Assembly (NCBI RefSeq): GCF_039544205.1
Contig: NZ_BAABLF010000008.1
Location: forward strand, 62,001-126,000
Direction of reading: 5' to 3'
DNA: 64,000 bases
Source: Ferrimonas gelatinilytica
GTDB lineage: Bacteria; Pseudomonadota; Gammaproteobacteria; Enterobacterales; Shewanellaceae
Shown: positions 1 through 8,224 of the stretch, piece after piece
Position numbering within the stretch: the first letter of the stretch is position 1
Layout of the letters: every line of letters begins with the position of its first letter
Translations under genes and position numbers: made by a program
The notes under the pieces: generated by a model
What the model was told of the DNA's origin: nothing
Seen by the model: the letters and a program-made list of their open reading frames with translations, nothing else
The model's database searches: none

Positions 1-2
1 CG

Positions 3-593
3 GTGCAACAGATGGAGATGCAGTTGTCCGATAGCGTGGTGAGCGCTGAGTCCCGGGGACAGGACTCCGCCACCACGGACCGCCTGCTCGCCAAGCTGCT
101 TCGGGACCTGCCTGAGATAGATGAAAGCTCCCAGGGAAACGAAGTGATGGCGGGAAGCACTGGGGAGATGGGCTCGATATCGGATCTGCCGGAGTTGACC
201 TTGGAAAATCGTCGCTTCGTGCTGCCCCAGGTGTTTGCCAAGCAGTTACACAAAGCCTCAGCCTGGTCTCGCTTACCGGGTAGGTTGCATCAGGCGCGTT
301 TGGGGATAGACAACAGTCACATCCACTTCATCCACATGGATCGCGACAGCCAGGTTCCACCTCATACCCACAGGGGTACAGAGCACACCTTAGTGGTCCA
401 TGGCGGTTTTGCCGATGAGCGTGGCGACTACCGGATCGGGGACTTCGTCACCCTGGATGGTCGACACACTCACCAGCCCCATACCGACGATGTGGAGGAT
501 TGTCTGGTGATCAGTGCGCTGGATGCGCCGCTGCAGTTCACGTCCGGGTTGGCTCGTATGCTTAACCCGCTCTCCGGGCTGTTCTTTCGCTAA
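3..593 (+). CDS. ChrR-type anti-sigma factor, C-terminal part (cut by window start)
   Basis: ChrR proteins hold an ECF (RpoE/SigE-like) sigma factor inactive in the cytoplasm until singlet oxygen or organic peroxides are sensed. What is visible is the C-terminal cupin domain, with the HTHRGTEHTLV metal-ligand segment at about residues 120–130, then GDYRIGDF and a second HTH-QPH cluster. The family's N-terminal zinc anti-sigma domain (H-x3-C-x2-C) is absent, and the reading frame is open to the window edge. The gene therefore probably starts upstream, and the GTG at 3 is not a trustworthy start. The sigma gene, normally just upstream, would lie outside the window. A strong terminator follows. 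Confidence 0.8.
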   Translation: MQQMEMQLSDSVVSAESRGQDSATTDRLLAKLLRDLPEIDESSQGNEVMAGSTGEMGSISDLPELTLENRRFVLPQVFAKQLHKASAWSRLPGRLHQARLGIDNSHIHFIHMDRDSQVPPHTHRGTEHTLVVHGGFADERGDYRIGDFVTLDGRHTHQPHTDDVEDCLVISALDAPLQFTSGLARMLNPLSGLFFR

Positions 594-628
594 CGCGCCA
601 TTGACGATTCATCAGGCCCGACAATAGG

Positions 629-655
629 AAACGCCGCACAAAAGTGCGGCGTTTT
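629..655. terminator. Bidirectional intrinsic terminator
   Basis: An 11-bp stem (629–639 with 644–654) encloses an AAAA loop. A-rich and T-rich flanks on the two sides allow it to end both the ChrR-like gene on + and the DsbA-like gene on −. Confidence 0.85.
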
Positions 656-676
656 GCTACCCACCCCAATGAGCTG

Positions 677-1402
677 CTACTCCTTGTTGCTGAGGTAAAC
701 CATCAGGTCCACCAATTGGGGCAGAGTCTCAATACTGGACATGTTGATCTGGTACCGGTTGTTGACGATAAAGCTTGGCACGCTCTGCACCTGGTATTGC
801 TGCTGCTCCACGCTCCAGGCCTTGACCGCTGCCGTCACCGACTCGCTCTTTGCGGCCTGGTCGAACGCCTCACCCTCGAAGCCCGCCTCGACAAACAGCG
901 CACGCAGGTCCGCCAGGTTCTGAATGTCGTTACCGTGATCATCATCCGGCGCACCATGGTTGTGATGCTTGCCCCCAAGGATCTCAAACAGCCGCTCCTT
1001 GAGTGCCGCCTTCTGCTCCCCCTGTCCGATCTGCTCCAGGATAGCGAACCCGCGAACCACATCTTCACCGGTCTGATCACCGGAGAAGTTGACATGCTTC
1101 TGCTCGAAGGTCACCCCCTGTGCTTCCAGCGCCGGAACGATCATCGGCAGGAAGCGGGACTCCATGTTGTAGCAGGCACCGCAGTAAAGGGAGAAGAACT
1201 CGGTGACCAAAGGCCCGTCGCTGACGCCTTGGGGATCCACCACCCGGTAGTGTTTACCCTCGACGAAACTGGCCTGCATCTGTTCGGTCGCTGCCGAGTT
1301 CTGAGCACCCTCTTGAGCGGCATTGGAAGCTTCTGGCTGTTCGGAGCAGCCCGCCAGTACCCCAGTCAACAGGAGGGCACACCACGTCATCGTTTTTTTC
1401 AC
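677..1402 (-). CDS. DsbA-family thiol:disulfide interchange lipoprotein
   Basis: This is a thioredoxin-fold periplasmic oxidoreductase. The active site is C-G-A-C (about residues 74–77), preceded by FFSLY, and a cis-proline segment SVPSFIV lies near the C terminus. The N terminus is a lipoprotein signal with lipobox VLAGC, so it is probably membrane-anchored, unlike E. coli DsbA, and the dipeptide between the cysteines is GA instead of PH. A His/Asp-rich insert (HHNHG…DDDHGND) lies in the helical domain and could bind metal. A GTG at 1402 is chosen because GAGG sits five bases upstream; another GTG lies at 1408. It is about 241 aa long. The folding partner (DsbB) is not nearby. Confidence 0.85.
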   Translation of the reverse strand: MKKTMTWCALLLTGVLAGCSEQPEASNAAQEGAQNSAATEQMQASFVEGKHYRVVDPQGVSDGPLVTEFFSLYCGACYNMESRFLPMIVPALEAQGVTFEQKHVNFSGDQTGEDVVRGFAILEQIGQGEQKAALKERLFEILGGKHHNHGAPDDDHGNDIQNLADLRALFVEAGFEGEAFDQAAKSESVTAAVKAWSVEQQQYQVQSVPSFIVNNRYQINMSSIETLPQLVDLMVYLSNKE

Positions 1403-1630
1403 ATTCACCTCGAACTATATGTCGATCCCCTGGGATCCAAGATTATCCTGTAGCCTAACCCCATGACCCCGGGCCTCGTCAAACCCTCGCTGTAGAATAG
1501 CCGGGTAAAGTGTGAAGAGGGCGATATAGCGTTCAAACCCTTTGAACTTGAAAGGGAGATTATCCTTAAGGTCGATGCTGGGGATGGGATATAGTGACAG
1601 GCCTTTTTCAGCAAACAGGGAACCTGCTCC

Positions 1631-2074
1631 ATGCGTCTTTTGCTCGCCCTTGGACTCTCTCTGCTCGCCGGCTGTGCGCAAAGGCCTGACACCATAGCGC
1701 CAAGGGATTACGCCTTCTCCGCGCAAAGTGACACCAGCCCGAACCGCTTCCGGCTGACCTACTTCGGCCCGCCCGAGCCCCCCCGCCGCAACATGGATCC
1801 CACCCCCTCCCCTCGACAAGGGGTAAGCGGAGAGGCACCGGAGTCACTGCCGGGCCAGGGGAACTTAATCAGCGATCACCAGCTCTTCACACTGCTTGAG
1901 CAGGAGCTGGACCAACGCCATCTCTGTCTGCAGGGGTACCGGATCCTGTCGCGACGCCCCACCGCCCGGGGTGTGACCATGGAGGGGCAGTGCCTGGACG
2001 CAACGCCGGCGGTCAATGCACTCCCGGACAGAGGGCTAAACGACGCGGCGCCCCGAGTGAAGGGCGTTAACTGA
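1631..2074 (+). CDS. Small putative lipoprotein, unknown function
   Basis: The 147-aa product begins with a short lipoprotein signal ending in LLAGC, so Cys15 would be the acylated residue. The remainder is Pro-rich, then has a short region with two cysteines (…RHLCLQGYRIL… and …EGQCLDA) that could form a disulfide. I do not recognise the family. The gene overlaps the convergent MFS gene by a few bases at its 3' end. The coding call rests on the signal peptide and an intact frame. Confidence 0.6.
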   Translation: MRLLLALGLSLLAGCAQRPDTIAPRDYAFSAQSDTSPNRFRLTYFGPPEPPRRNMDPTPSPRQGVSGEAPESLPGQGNLISDHQLFTLLEQELDQRHLCLQGYRILSRRPTARGVTMEGQCLDATPAVNALPDRGLNDAAPRVKGVN

Positions 2075-3257
2075 ACGCTTCACAAACCCTGCCGTAACCG
2101 CCGCGGTAACGAGACCAGCCCCACCAAAGCAGAGGTAAGGCGCCCAACAGGGCCAGCCGCAGGGGGGCAGTCAGGGGCAGTAACGCCGCCAAAGCAATCA
2201 TCAGGGCCGCCCCACTCATCTGGATGCAAACCAGCAGTGCCGAAGCGGTTCCGGCACGCTCACCAAAGGGCAGCAGTGCAGCCCCACCGGAGATCGCCAG
2301 CAAGAAGCAGAAACCGATGCTGGAGGCGAAGACCGGCGCCATGAACGCCAGCGGGTGGGCCCAGTCACGCAGCATCACCCATCCCACCATGGCGAGCAGG
2401 CATAGCCCCACCCCAAGGGCCAAGCCTCCCCGCTTGCCCAGCCTGGCGATCACCGTGGGCGCAACGAAGGCACCGGAGATATTGATCACCGCATTGGTGC
2501 CAAACCAGAGGGCGAAGGCCATGGGCGACTGCGCCATCTCCACCATCAGCACCTCGGGGGCGTAGGAGACGTACGCCAGGATCAGTGACATCGCCAACAT
2601 GTTCATGATGCTGAAGAACTGGAACACGGGATGGCCAAGAATAGGGGCGTAACGGCCCCAACTGATAAGGGCACCGTGGCTTTGTGTCTTCTCCGGGCGG
2701 GTTTCCGGCAGGCGGTGCCAGATCCGCCAGCCGGCGACGGCACCGTAAAGCGCCATGAAGACAAAGTTGGCTCGCCAGTCCCACTGCAGCGTGAGAACAC
2801 TGCCCAACAGGGGGGCCAGGGCCGGCACGATGCAGATAATCCCGTTGAGGTAGCTGTAGAGCGCGGTCAGCTTATCCTGTGGGAAGCTATCCCGTACCCC
2901 GGAGAACGCCGCAACAATGATGGCACAGGTACCCAACCCCTGGAGCAAACGGGAGATCCAGAGCAGTTCAATATTGAACGCCAATGCGCCCATCAAGGCG
3001 GAGAGGATGTAAAGCAGGATCCCCCCAATTGCCAGGGGCCGTCGACCATAGCGATCCGCCATGGGGCCAGCCAGCAGCTGCCCCAGCCCCATGCTGAGGA
3101 CAAAAAGCCCCACCAGGGCCTGCACCGACGCCAGATCCACCGTCAGTGCCTCCGCCATGGCAGGCACCGCCGGCAGGAAGATATCGATCGCCAGGGGGCT
3201 GAACACCACCATCAACATGAAAAGGTAAAAGGGGGCGTAACGGGGCGTCGACGGCAT
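2067..3257 (-). CDS. MFS drug-resistance transporter, Bcr/CflA type
   Basis: This 396-aa inner-membrane protein has 12 predicted hydrophobic segments. Motif A of DHA1 proton antiporters is visible between TM2 and TM3 (GPMADRYGRRP), and DIFLPAVPAMA in TM1 is typical of the Bcr/CflA subfamily. These proteins export drugs or small metabolites using the proton gradient. The gene is divergent from a LysR regulator across a gap of about 105 bp, the usual arrangement for a LysR-controlled exporter. The substrate cannot be read from the sequence. Confidence 0.85.
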   Translation of the reverse strand: MPSTPRYAPFYLFMLMVVFSPLAIDIFLPAVPAMAEALTVDLASVQALVGLFVLSMGLGQLLAGPMADRYGRRPLAIGGILLYILSALMGALAFNIELLWISRLLQGLGTCAIIVAAFSGVRDSFPQDKLTALYSYLNGIICIVPALAPLLGSVLTLQWDWRANFVFMALYGAVAGWRIWHRLPETRPEKTQSHGALISWGRYAPILGHPVFQFFSIMNMLAMSLILAYVSYAPEVLMVEMAQSPMAFALWFGTNAVINISGAFVAPTVIARLGKRGGLALGVGLCLLAMVGWVMLRDWAHPLAFMAPVFASSIGFCFLLAISGGAALLPFGERAGTASALLVCIQMSGAALMIALAALLPLTAPLRLALLGALPLLWWGWSRYRGGYGRVCEAFS

Positions 3258-3362
3258 CGAGGTTTCCTGGCAGGGGGGATTTGGGGCAGCAATTCTAGGA
3301 GATGGCCTTTATGATTAATAATGAATTATCAGAAAGACCATAATTCCAAACTGGAATAGCCC

Positions 3363-4313
3363 ATGTCCGATCTGCACCGTGTCGACCTTAACCTGCTGCA
3401 ACTGATGCTGATCCTGCTGGAGGAGCGCAGCGTCACCGCGGCGGCTGTGCGGCTGCACCTGAGCCAGTCCGCCGTCAGCAAGCAGTTAACCAAACTTCGC
3501 ACTCAGCTAGGGAGCCGTTTCAATGACCCCCTCTTTGTGCGCGCCGGGGCGGGTCTGATGCCGACCCCGCTGGCCCAGAGCCTGGAGACCGACCTGCGAA
3601 CCTGGCTGCAGTTGGGCTGTCGTCTGATCGCGCCCCCCACCTTCACCCCGGAACGGGATCCTGCCCACTTCCGGGTGGCCCTGGCGGAGACCGCGTTTCA
3701 CTCCATCATTCCCCTGTTGCCGCCGCTGGCACAGCTCGCACCGGGACTCAAACTGAACATGGTGCCCCAACCCCAGGACCAGTTTGAACAACTCAAACGG
3801 GGACAGCTGGATCTGCTGATCCTGCCCCGGGACCTAGACCCGAGAGTCAACGCCCCCTGGCACGCGGACCACCTGCCGACCGAGATCCCCAACCGGGAGC
3901 TGTTCCGCGCCCACCACATCTGTCTGCTGCGTCGGGATCATCCGGCCCTAAAGGCACAATGGGACCTGGCCGCCATGCTGGCGCTTCAACAGATCCACAT
4001 CTGGGTGGAGGGGGCGGAGTTCTGGTTGATGGATACGGTGTTGGCCAGCATGGGGCATCGGCGTCAGCCCGGCGCCAAGGTGCCGGACTTCCACAGCGCC
4101 GCGCTGATGGCGCAGCATTCGGACATGATGTTTGTGTGTGATGGCCGATTCGGTGCGCGGCTGCAGGAACGCTTTGAGCTGGCCAGCCTGCCACTGCCGT
4201 TCGAGTTGGCCAGTATCAGCTACCGCATGCTCTGGCCCCGGTTGCGCCAACGGGATCCGGCGCACCGCTGGCTGAGGGCATTTCTGATCAAGCAGTGCCG
4301 GCGTCTGCCCTGA
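3363..4313 (+). CDS. LysR-family transcriptional regulator
   Basis: The 316-aa protein has an N-terminal winged helix-turn-helix (about residues 6–65, with VTAAAVRLHLSQSAVSKQLTKLR). A periplasmic-binding-like effector domain follows (about 95–300). The LDLLILP stretch is typical of this fold. It probably controls the divergent MFS exporter; the shared 105-bp spacer carries an AT-rich core near 3310–3350 suited to overlapping promoters. The effector is unknown. No clear Shine-Dalgarno precedes the ATG. Confidence 0.85.
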   Translation: MSDLHRVDLNLLQLMLILLEERSVTAAAVRLHLSQSAVSKQLTKLRTQLGSRFNDPLFVRAGAGLMPTPLAQSLETDLRTWLQLGCRLIAPPTFTPERDPAHFRVALAETAFHSIIPLLPPLAQLAPGLKLNMVPQPQDQFEQLKRGQLDLLILPRDLDPRVNAPWHADHLPTEIPNRELFRAHHICLLRRDHPALKAQWDLAAMLALQQIHIWVEGAEFWLMDTVLASMGHRRQPGAKVPDFHSAALMAQHSDMMFVCDGRFGARLQERFELASLPLPFELASISYRMLWPRLRQRDPAHRWLRAFLIKQCRRLP

Positions 4314-4316
4314 GGC

Positions 4317-5510
4317 TCAGAACGCTTCGTTAACGGAGAAGTAGAAGCCGCTGTCGCCGTTACCAAACGCCATATCCAGGCGCAGGTTAACCCGCTGCTT
4401 CACTTCGAAGCGATAGCCAAAGCCCAGGCTGTGCAACCATTTTTCCCGGCCCAGATCCCTGGCCTCTTCCGCCAGCGTACCGACACCAAACCAATACACC
4501 AGGCCATGACGACCGGCCAGGTGATGGCGATACTCCACCTGGCTCAGCAGCATCTGCCGATCCCGGTAGCGGCCGGACTCGTAGCCGCGCAGACGCTGGC
4601 TGCCGCCGAGCATGGCCAGTTTGTCCCAGGGGACCGCACCGCGGTTCAGTTCGGCGGCCACCTGCCAGGCCAGGATACCTGGACCCAGTTGCCAGTAATC
4701 CCGGTAATCCAGGTTCAGCTTATCGAAATCGGAGTCGCCGCCCAGTGCGGTGTCGTAGATGGCAATATCCGCCTGTAACAGGCGCCCCTCGGAGGGGTTA
4801 AGGATAAAATCCCGGGAGTCGAACAACACGTGGGCCGTGATGGCGGTCGTGGTGCTGCTCTCAGGGAAGGGGATCGACGCCGAGGAGAGGATAGGTTGTA
4901 CCAGCTCCAGATCGTCCGCCTCATCCTGACCAAACTCGAGACCAATCCCGAAATAGGTGCTGGGGAAAACACGGGCAAAGAACTGCGGGTGAAGACGGTA
5001 TCCCCTGCGGTCAAAGTCGATACGGTTGGCCTCGTTCCGTCCGGCGGTGATGCCGCTGCCATAAAACACCTCCGGAGCGTCCACCACCTCCATATCGATG
5101 AACAGGCGGTACTTGTCTTCGCGCCAAAAGGTCTGGCTCAAGATCTGCGCCCCCAGGGCGCCGTTGATGGAGGCAAATCCATTGATGGTCAGCGAGGAGA
5201 TCTGGGAAACTTGATCTTCCGGGTCGACCACGTAGAGTCCAACCGCCGACACCCCTATCCCAAGCTCCATCTCCGGGGTATAAAAGGGACCGGGCAGGAC
5301 GCTCCAATCCATCCCCTCATTGGGATCAAAGCCACCATCCGCCCCTAGGTTCTCCAGCAGTGTTTCCATCTTGGCAGAGAGGCGCGTGAACATCCCCGGC
5401 GCTTCCTCGCCCTGCTGTGAAGGTGCCGCCCCGGCAAGCTCCTCAACAGGCTCCTGAGCCTGAAGAGGCATGGACAGCAACGCCGTTGCCGTCAATAAAA
5501 CCTTGTGCAT
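4317..5510 (-). CDS. Outer-membrane beta-barrel protein, BamA/Omp85-like C-terminal domain
   Basis: The 397-aa protein has a signal peptide (MHKVLLTATALLSMPLQAQ) and a barrel resembling the surface-antigen domain of Omp85 proteins, with GSQRLRGYESGRYRDRQ (the RGY-type lid motif) near residue 300 and a C-terminal Phe as the assembly signal. No POTRA repeats are evident, so it is not BamA or TamA itself. The start at 5510 is fixed by AAGGAG just upstream; the longer in-frame start adds a non-signal extension. It lies downstream of another predicted outer-membrane gene in the same direction and probably shares its mRNA. Confidence 0.75.
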   Translation of the reverse strand: MHKVLLTATALLSMPLQAQEPVEELAGAAPSQQGEEAPGMFTRLSAKMETLLENLGADGGFDPNEGMDWSVLPGPFYTPEMELGIGVSAVGLYVVDPEDQVSQISSLTINGFASINGALGAQILSQTFWREDKYRLFIDMEVVDAPEVFYGSGITAGRNEANRIDFDRRGYRLHPQFFARVFPSTYFGIGLEFGQDEADDLELVQPILSSASIPFPESSTTTAITAHVLFDSRDFILNPSEGRLLQADIAIYDTALGGDSDFDKLNLDYRDYWQLGPGILAWQVAAELNRGAVPWDKLAMLGGSQRLRGYESGRYRDRQMLLSQVEYRHHLAGRHGLVYWFGVGTLAEEARDLGREKWLHSLGFGYRFEVKQRVNLRLDMAFGNGDSGFYFSVNEAF

Positions 5511-5576
5511 GATACTCCTTATCATTCTATGCGCTTTGCTATGCCGGACGCGCTCTGCGCCCATCTCGGCACCGGG

Positions 5577-6482
5577 TTAGAAGCGACGCCCCAGCGACAG
5601 GAAGCTGGTGTTACGAGCGCCAAAGCCGGTTTCCAGCAGCAACTCCCAGTCGCGGTTGAGTGCATACTGTACTCCAACGACGGTATTCCAAGGCGACGTG
5701 CCGCTTTGCACCACTTGAAAATGGGCATCCGGGGCCAGTCGCTCCAGCACACCATTGACCGCATCCGGCAGCCCCAAGTTAAGCAGGCTGCCACCCAGAT
5801 TTTGGTCCACTTTCTGGTACATTGCCCCGGCAAATAGCCGCAGCTCCCGTCCGCCGTCAAACTGCCAGCGGTACCCGATCCGAGGTGCCGCCACTAAAGT
5901 CGTGATCTCTCCGTCGATCAGAGAGAGGTTGGTCAAGGTGTAATTGACGTCCACCAGGGCAAACCAATTCCCTACCCCGCCAGCCAGGGTCGTACCCATA
6001 CCGTAGGTTGCACCGCTGAGTTCCAGTTGAAACGGCAGGCCAAGAACCTCCGGCGCCAGGTCATTCAGGGTGCCACACAGCAACTTGTTGCCGATGCTCG
6101 AAACCAACTCTATATCACAACCAAACTCCCGTATCGGGGCTTCACTGTGACCATCGGTATACCCTAGGATCCCATAGATATTCCAAAAGGGAAACAGCCA
6201 CATATCTCCCCGAAGCGTTACGTTGTAACCCTCAAACCGGGCGTCGGGCGCATCGATCTGCAACGCTTCCAATACCGGGTGTCCCGTCAAACCGATGCTT
6301 TTCACCTCCACCGGGTTACTCATATCCATGTAGGAGAGGGAGAGTCCAAACGGTTTCGGCAGGGTATAGCCGCGGGCCTCAGCCTCTTTCCCCCATATGG
6401 GCAAGAGGCGATCATCTGCCAGGACAGGGTGGAAGTTCAGGGTCAGTGCGGGCAGGACAAAACGCAGAGAACGTGACGACAT
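5577..6482 (-). CDS. Conserved outer-membrane or secreted protein, unknown function
   Basis: The 301-aa protein has an N-terminal signal-like segment (MSSRSLRFVLPALTLNFHPVLA). The remainder has alternating aromatic and polar strands with many Gly turns and ends in LGRRF, consistent with a beta-barrel. No domain is recognised with certainty. It lies 66 bp upstream of the Omp85-like gene, so the two may be one operon. The ATG at 6482 is preferred over the longer frame because it alone gives a signal peptide. Confidence 0.6.
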   Translation of the reverse strand: MSSRSLRFVLPALTLNFHPVLADDRLLPIWGKEAEARGYTLPKPFGLSLSYMDMSNPVEVKSIGLTGHPVLEALQIDAPDARFEGYNVTLRGDMWLFPFWNIYGILGYTDGHSEAPIREFGCDIELVSSIGNKLLCGTLNDLAPEVLGLPFQLELSGATYGMGTTLAGGVGNWFALVDVNYTLTNLSLIDGEITTLVAAPRIGYRWQFDGGRELRLFAGAMYQKVDQNLGGSLLNLGLPDAVNGVLERLAPDAHFQVVQSGTSPWNTVVGVQYALNRDWELLLETGFGARNTSFLSLGRRF

Positions 6483-6732
6483 GGTATTTGCGATTCCGTA
6501 AAAAAGATCATCTACAGGGGGGCGGTTCGACTCCGGCGAACGCCGGGTGCGCATTATGGCTGCGGAAATCTGTATGCAAGTTGAATCAATGAGTTACGCG
6601 ACTTGCCCCTCCAGACACCTGAACAGGTAGAATGCGCGCCCCGCAGGACGTGTCGCTAACGTGGCAAAATCGTTACCATTTGGCCTTTTTGTCCTAGGGT
6701 TGTAGTGAAGGCCATTTCCAGGGTTATGGATC

Positions 6733-7989
6733 ATGCAAAAACGCCCCCTTTTCAGCCTGTTTTTTATTTTATTCATCAGCGGTTGCAGCAGTGTCGCCTG
6801 GCAGAGTCATCCCAGGCCGGATGACGCCACCATTGCCCGCGCGCTCAATGGCAATAACCCTGCCATCGAGCTTTGGGATCTCCCCATGGAGAGCCTGCCC
6901 GGTTTTCCTGTTCCCCAGTCAGTCCGCCCCTGCTGTGCTTTCGGCAACAAACAGAAGGTAAAAGTGGGCGCAGTGCCTATCCCCCTGTTCCGGCTTGGTA
7001 ATACGCTCTCCCCGAATGAGGTCGGGCCGCATAAGTTCGACGCCGGCACCTTTGCCCACACCTCGCGGAAGATGAGTGGGAACGACAACCGGGGCAGTGA
7101 GAACAACGGCGTGATCTACACCACCCGGGGAGGCTTTATCGACCTGGCCCATGTTCGCGATACCGCCGACGATACGGTGGCCCTGTTTTTCGAAATCATC
7201 CGCCATCTTGGGGAGGACCGCATCATCGAAGTGCCCGACGAGTTGGGTCGACGTTACATCCGGCTAAACGCCACCGATGTCTCCGAACTGACCACCAAGG
7301 AGCGCTGGAACCTTGCGGCCGACTTGGCGGCTCGACTGGCCTACTTTAAAGCCGAGTCCCACGAGATCGCCCAGTGGCATGGCTACGCCAGCTTTGCCGG
7401 TTGGCCGGAAACCGTGTCCGCGTTCTCACCAGAGGACCTCTACTCGAACATGCTCGGAGCAAAGCTGGCGCGGGCGCTTATCGGGGCAGACCTGGTGCTC
7501 AGTAGCGAGCTCTATAACCAGAACATGACCGCCTGGCTGGATGCGACCCTGGAGTGGCTTGGGGCGGTGCGCGAAAGTCAATCCCGCGACCTCTTCACCG
7601 TGGTGGACGGGCGCTGGTGGGACTCCTCCCGCCCGATACCGGACAAGTTCATGGTGCTGCTGAGACATTACGACCTTGGCGATCGTCAACTGCCCCATAT
7701 CGTGCCGTCTGAATGGATCATGGAGAGCGAACTCAAAAAGTCGCTGTTACCTCTGGTTGAGGATCTCCAACCTCCCCACCCGCTCAGCCTGCCGAGCCAC
7801 TATGGCGATTACGAGCTCGACAGCATGGGAGAGCTGGTCCTTGAGGTCGATGACAAGTACCGCGACAGCTTCGGCGTAATCCCGGTTGATCTGTGGAAAC
7901 AGGGCTTCACCCAACTACAATTTGCCGAGATTGCTGCCTGGTGTGAGAAGGAGGACGTTCGCCAGCTGGCAAAGCTGGAGCAGGAGTAA
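6733..7989 (+). CDS. Lipoprotein, DUF4056-like
   Basis: The 418-aa protein starts with a lipoprotein signal ending in FISGC (Cys18). It contains an RPCCAFG segment followed by a conserved block (VGPHKFDAG, GVIYTTRGGFIDLAHVRDTAD) that I associate with the DUF4056 family of envelope proteins. The HVRDTAD stretch looks like a possible metal or catalytic site, but no reaction is established for the family. It is a single gene divergent from the two outer-membrane genes and upstream of the AdoMetDC leader. Confidence 0.7.
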   Translation: MQKRPLFSLFFILFISGCSSVAWQSHPRPDDATIARALNGNNPAIELWDLPMESLPGFPVPQSVRPCCAFGNKQKVKVGAVPIPLFRLGNTLSPNEVGPHKFDAGTFAHTSRKMSGNDNRGSENNGVIYTTRGGFIDLAHVRDTADDTVALFFEIIRHLGEDRIIEVPDELGRRYIRLNATDVSELTTKERWNLAADLAARLAYFKAESHEIAQWHGYASFAGWPETVSAFSPEDLYSNMLGAKLARALIGADLVLSSELYNQNMTAWLDATLEWLGAVRESQSRDLFTVVDGRWWDSSRPIPDKFMVLLRHYDLGDRQLPHIVPSEWIMESELKKSLLPLVEDLQPPHPLSLPSHYGDYELDSMGELVLEVDDKYRDSFGVIPVDLWKQGFTQLQFAEIAAWCEKEDVRQLAKLEQE

Positions 7990-8224
7990 ACCCAATCGAG
8001 CCGGCAGTTGAGAGACTGTCGTCTGGTACCGGCGCCGGTTTTGTGTATAATCGCGCCGCTGCATCGCAGCACACCACTACTAGTTCCCTGCGATATCAGG
8101 GAGTTATATTGGAGTGCGGTGGGACGACGGGGAAAACGCCGGCGCCCGACCAAACTCGTTGGGGGGCGGCAAGCATCGGCTTGCCAAACCAAAGAGACCA
8201 ACCTTCAACGGGAGCCTACGCGTT
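7990..8224 (+). promoter_or_regulatory. Promoter and long structured leader of the AdoMetDC gene
   Basis: A perfect −10 hexamer TATAAT sits at 8046–8051, leaving an mRNA leader of about 165 nt. The leader holds several inverted repeats: CCCTG/CAGGG (about 8086–8101), a segment ATCGCAG (about 8063) that could instead pair with CTGCGAT inside that hairpin, CCCGAC (8145–8150) with GTTGGG (8158–8163), and GGCAAGC/GCTTGCC (about 8168–8184). The alternative pairings suggest a regulatory leader. No known riboswitch class was recognised. Confidence 0.4.
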
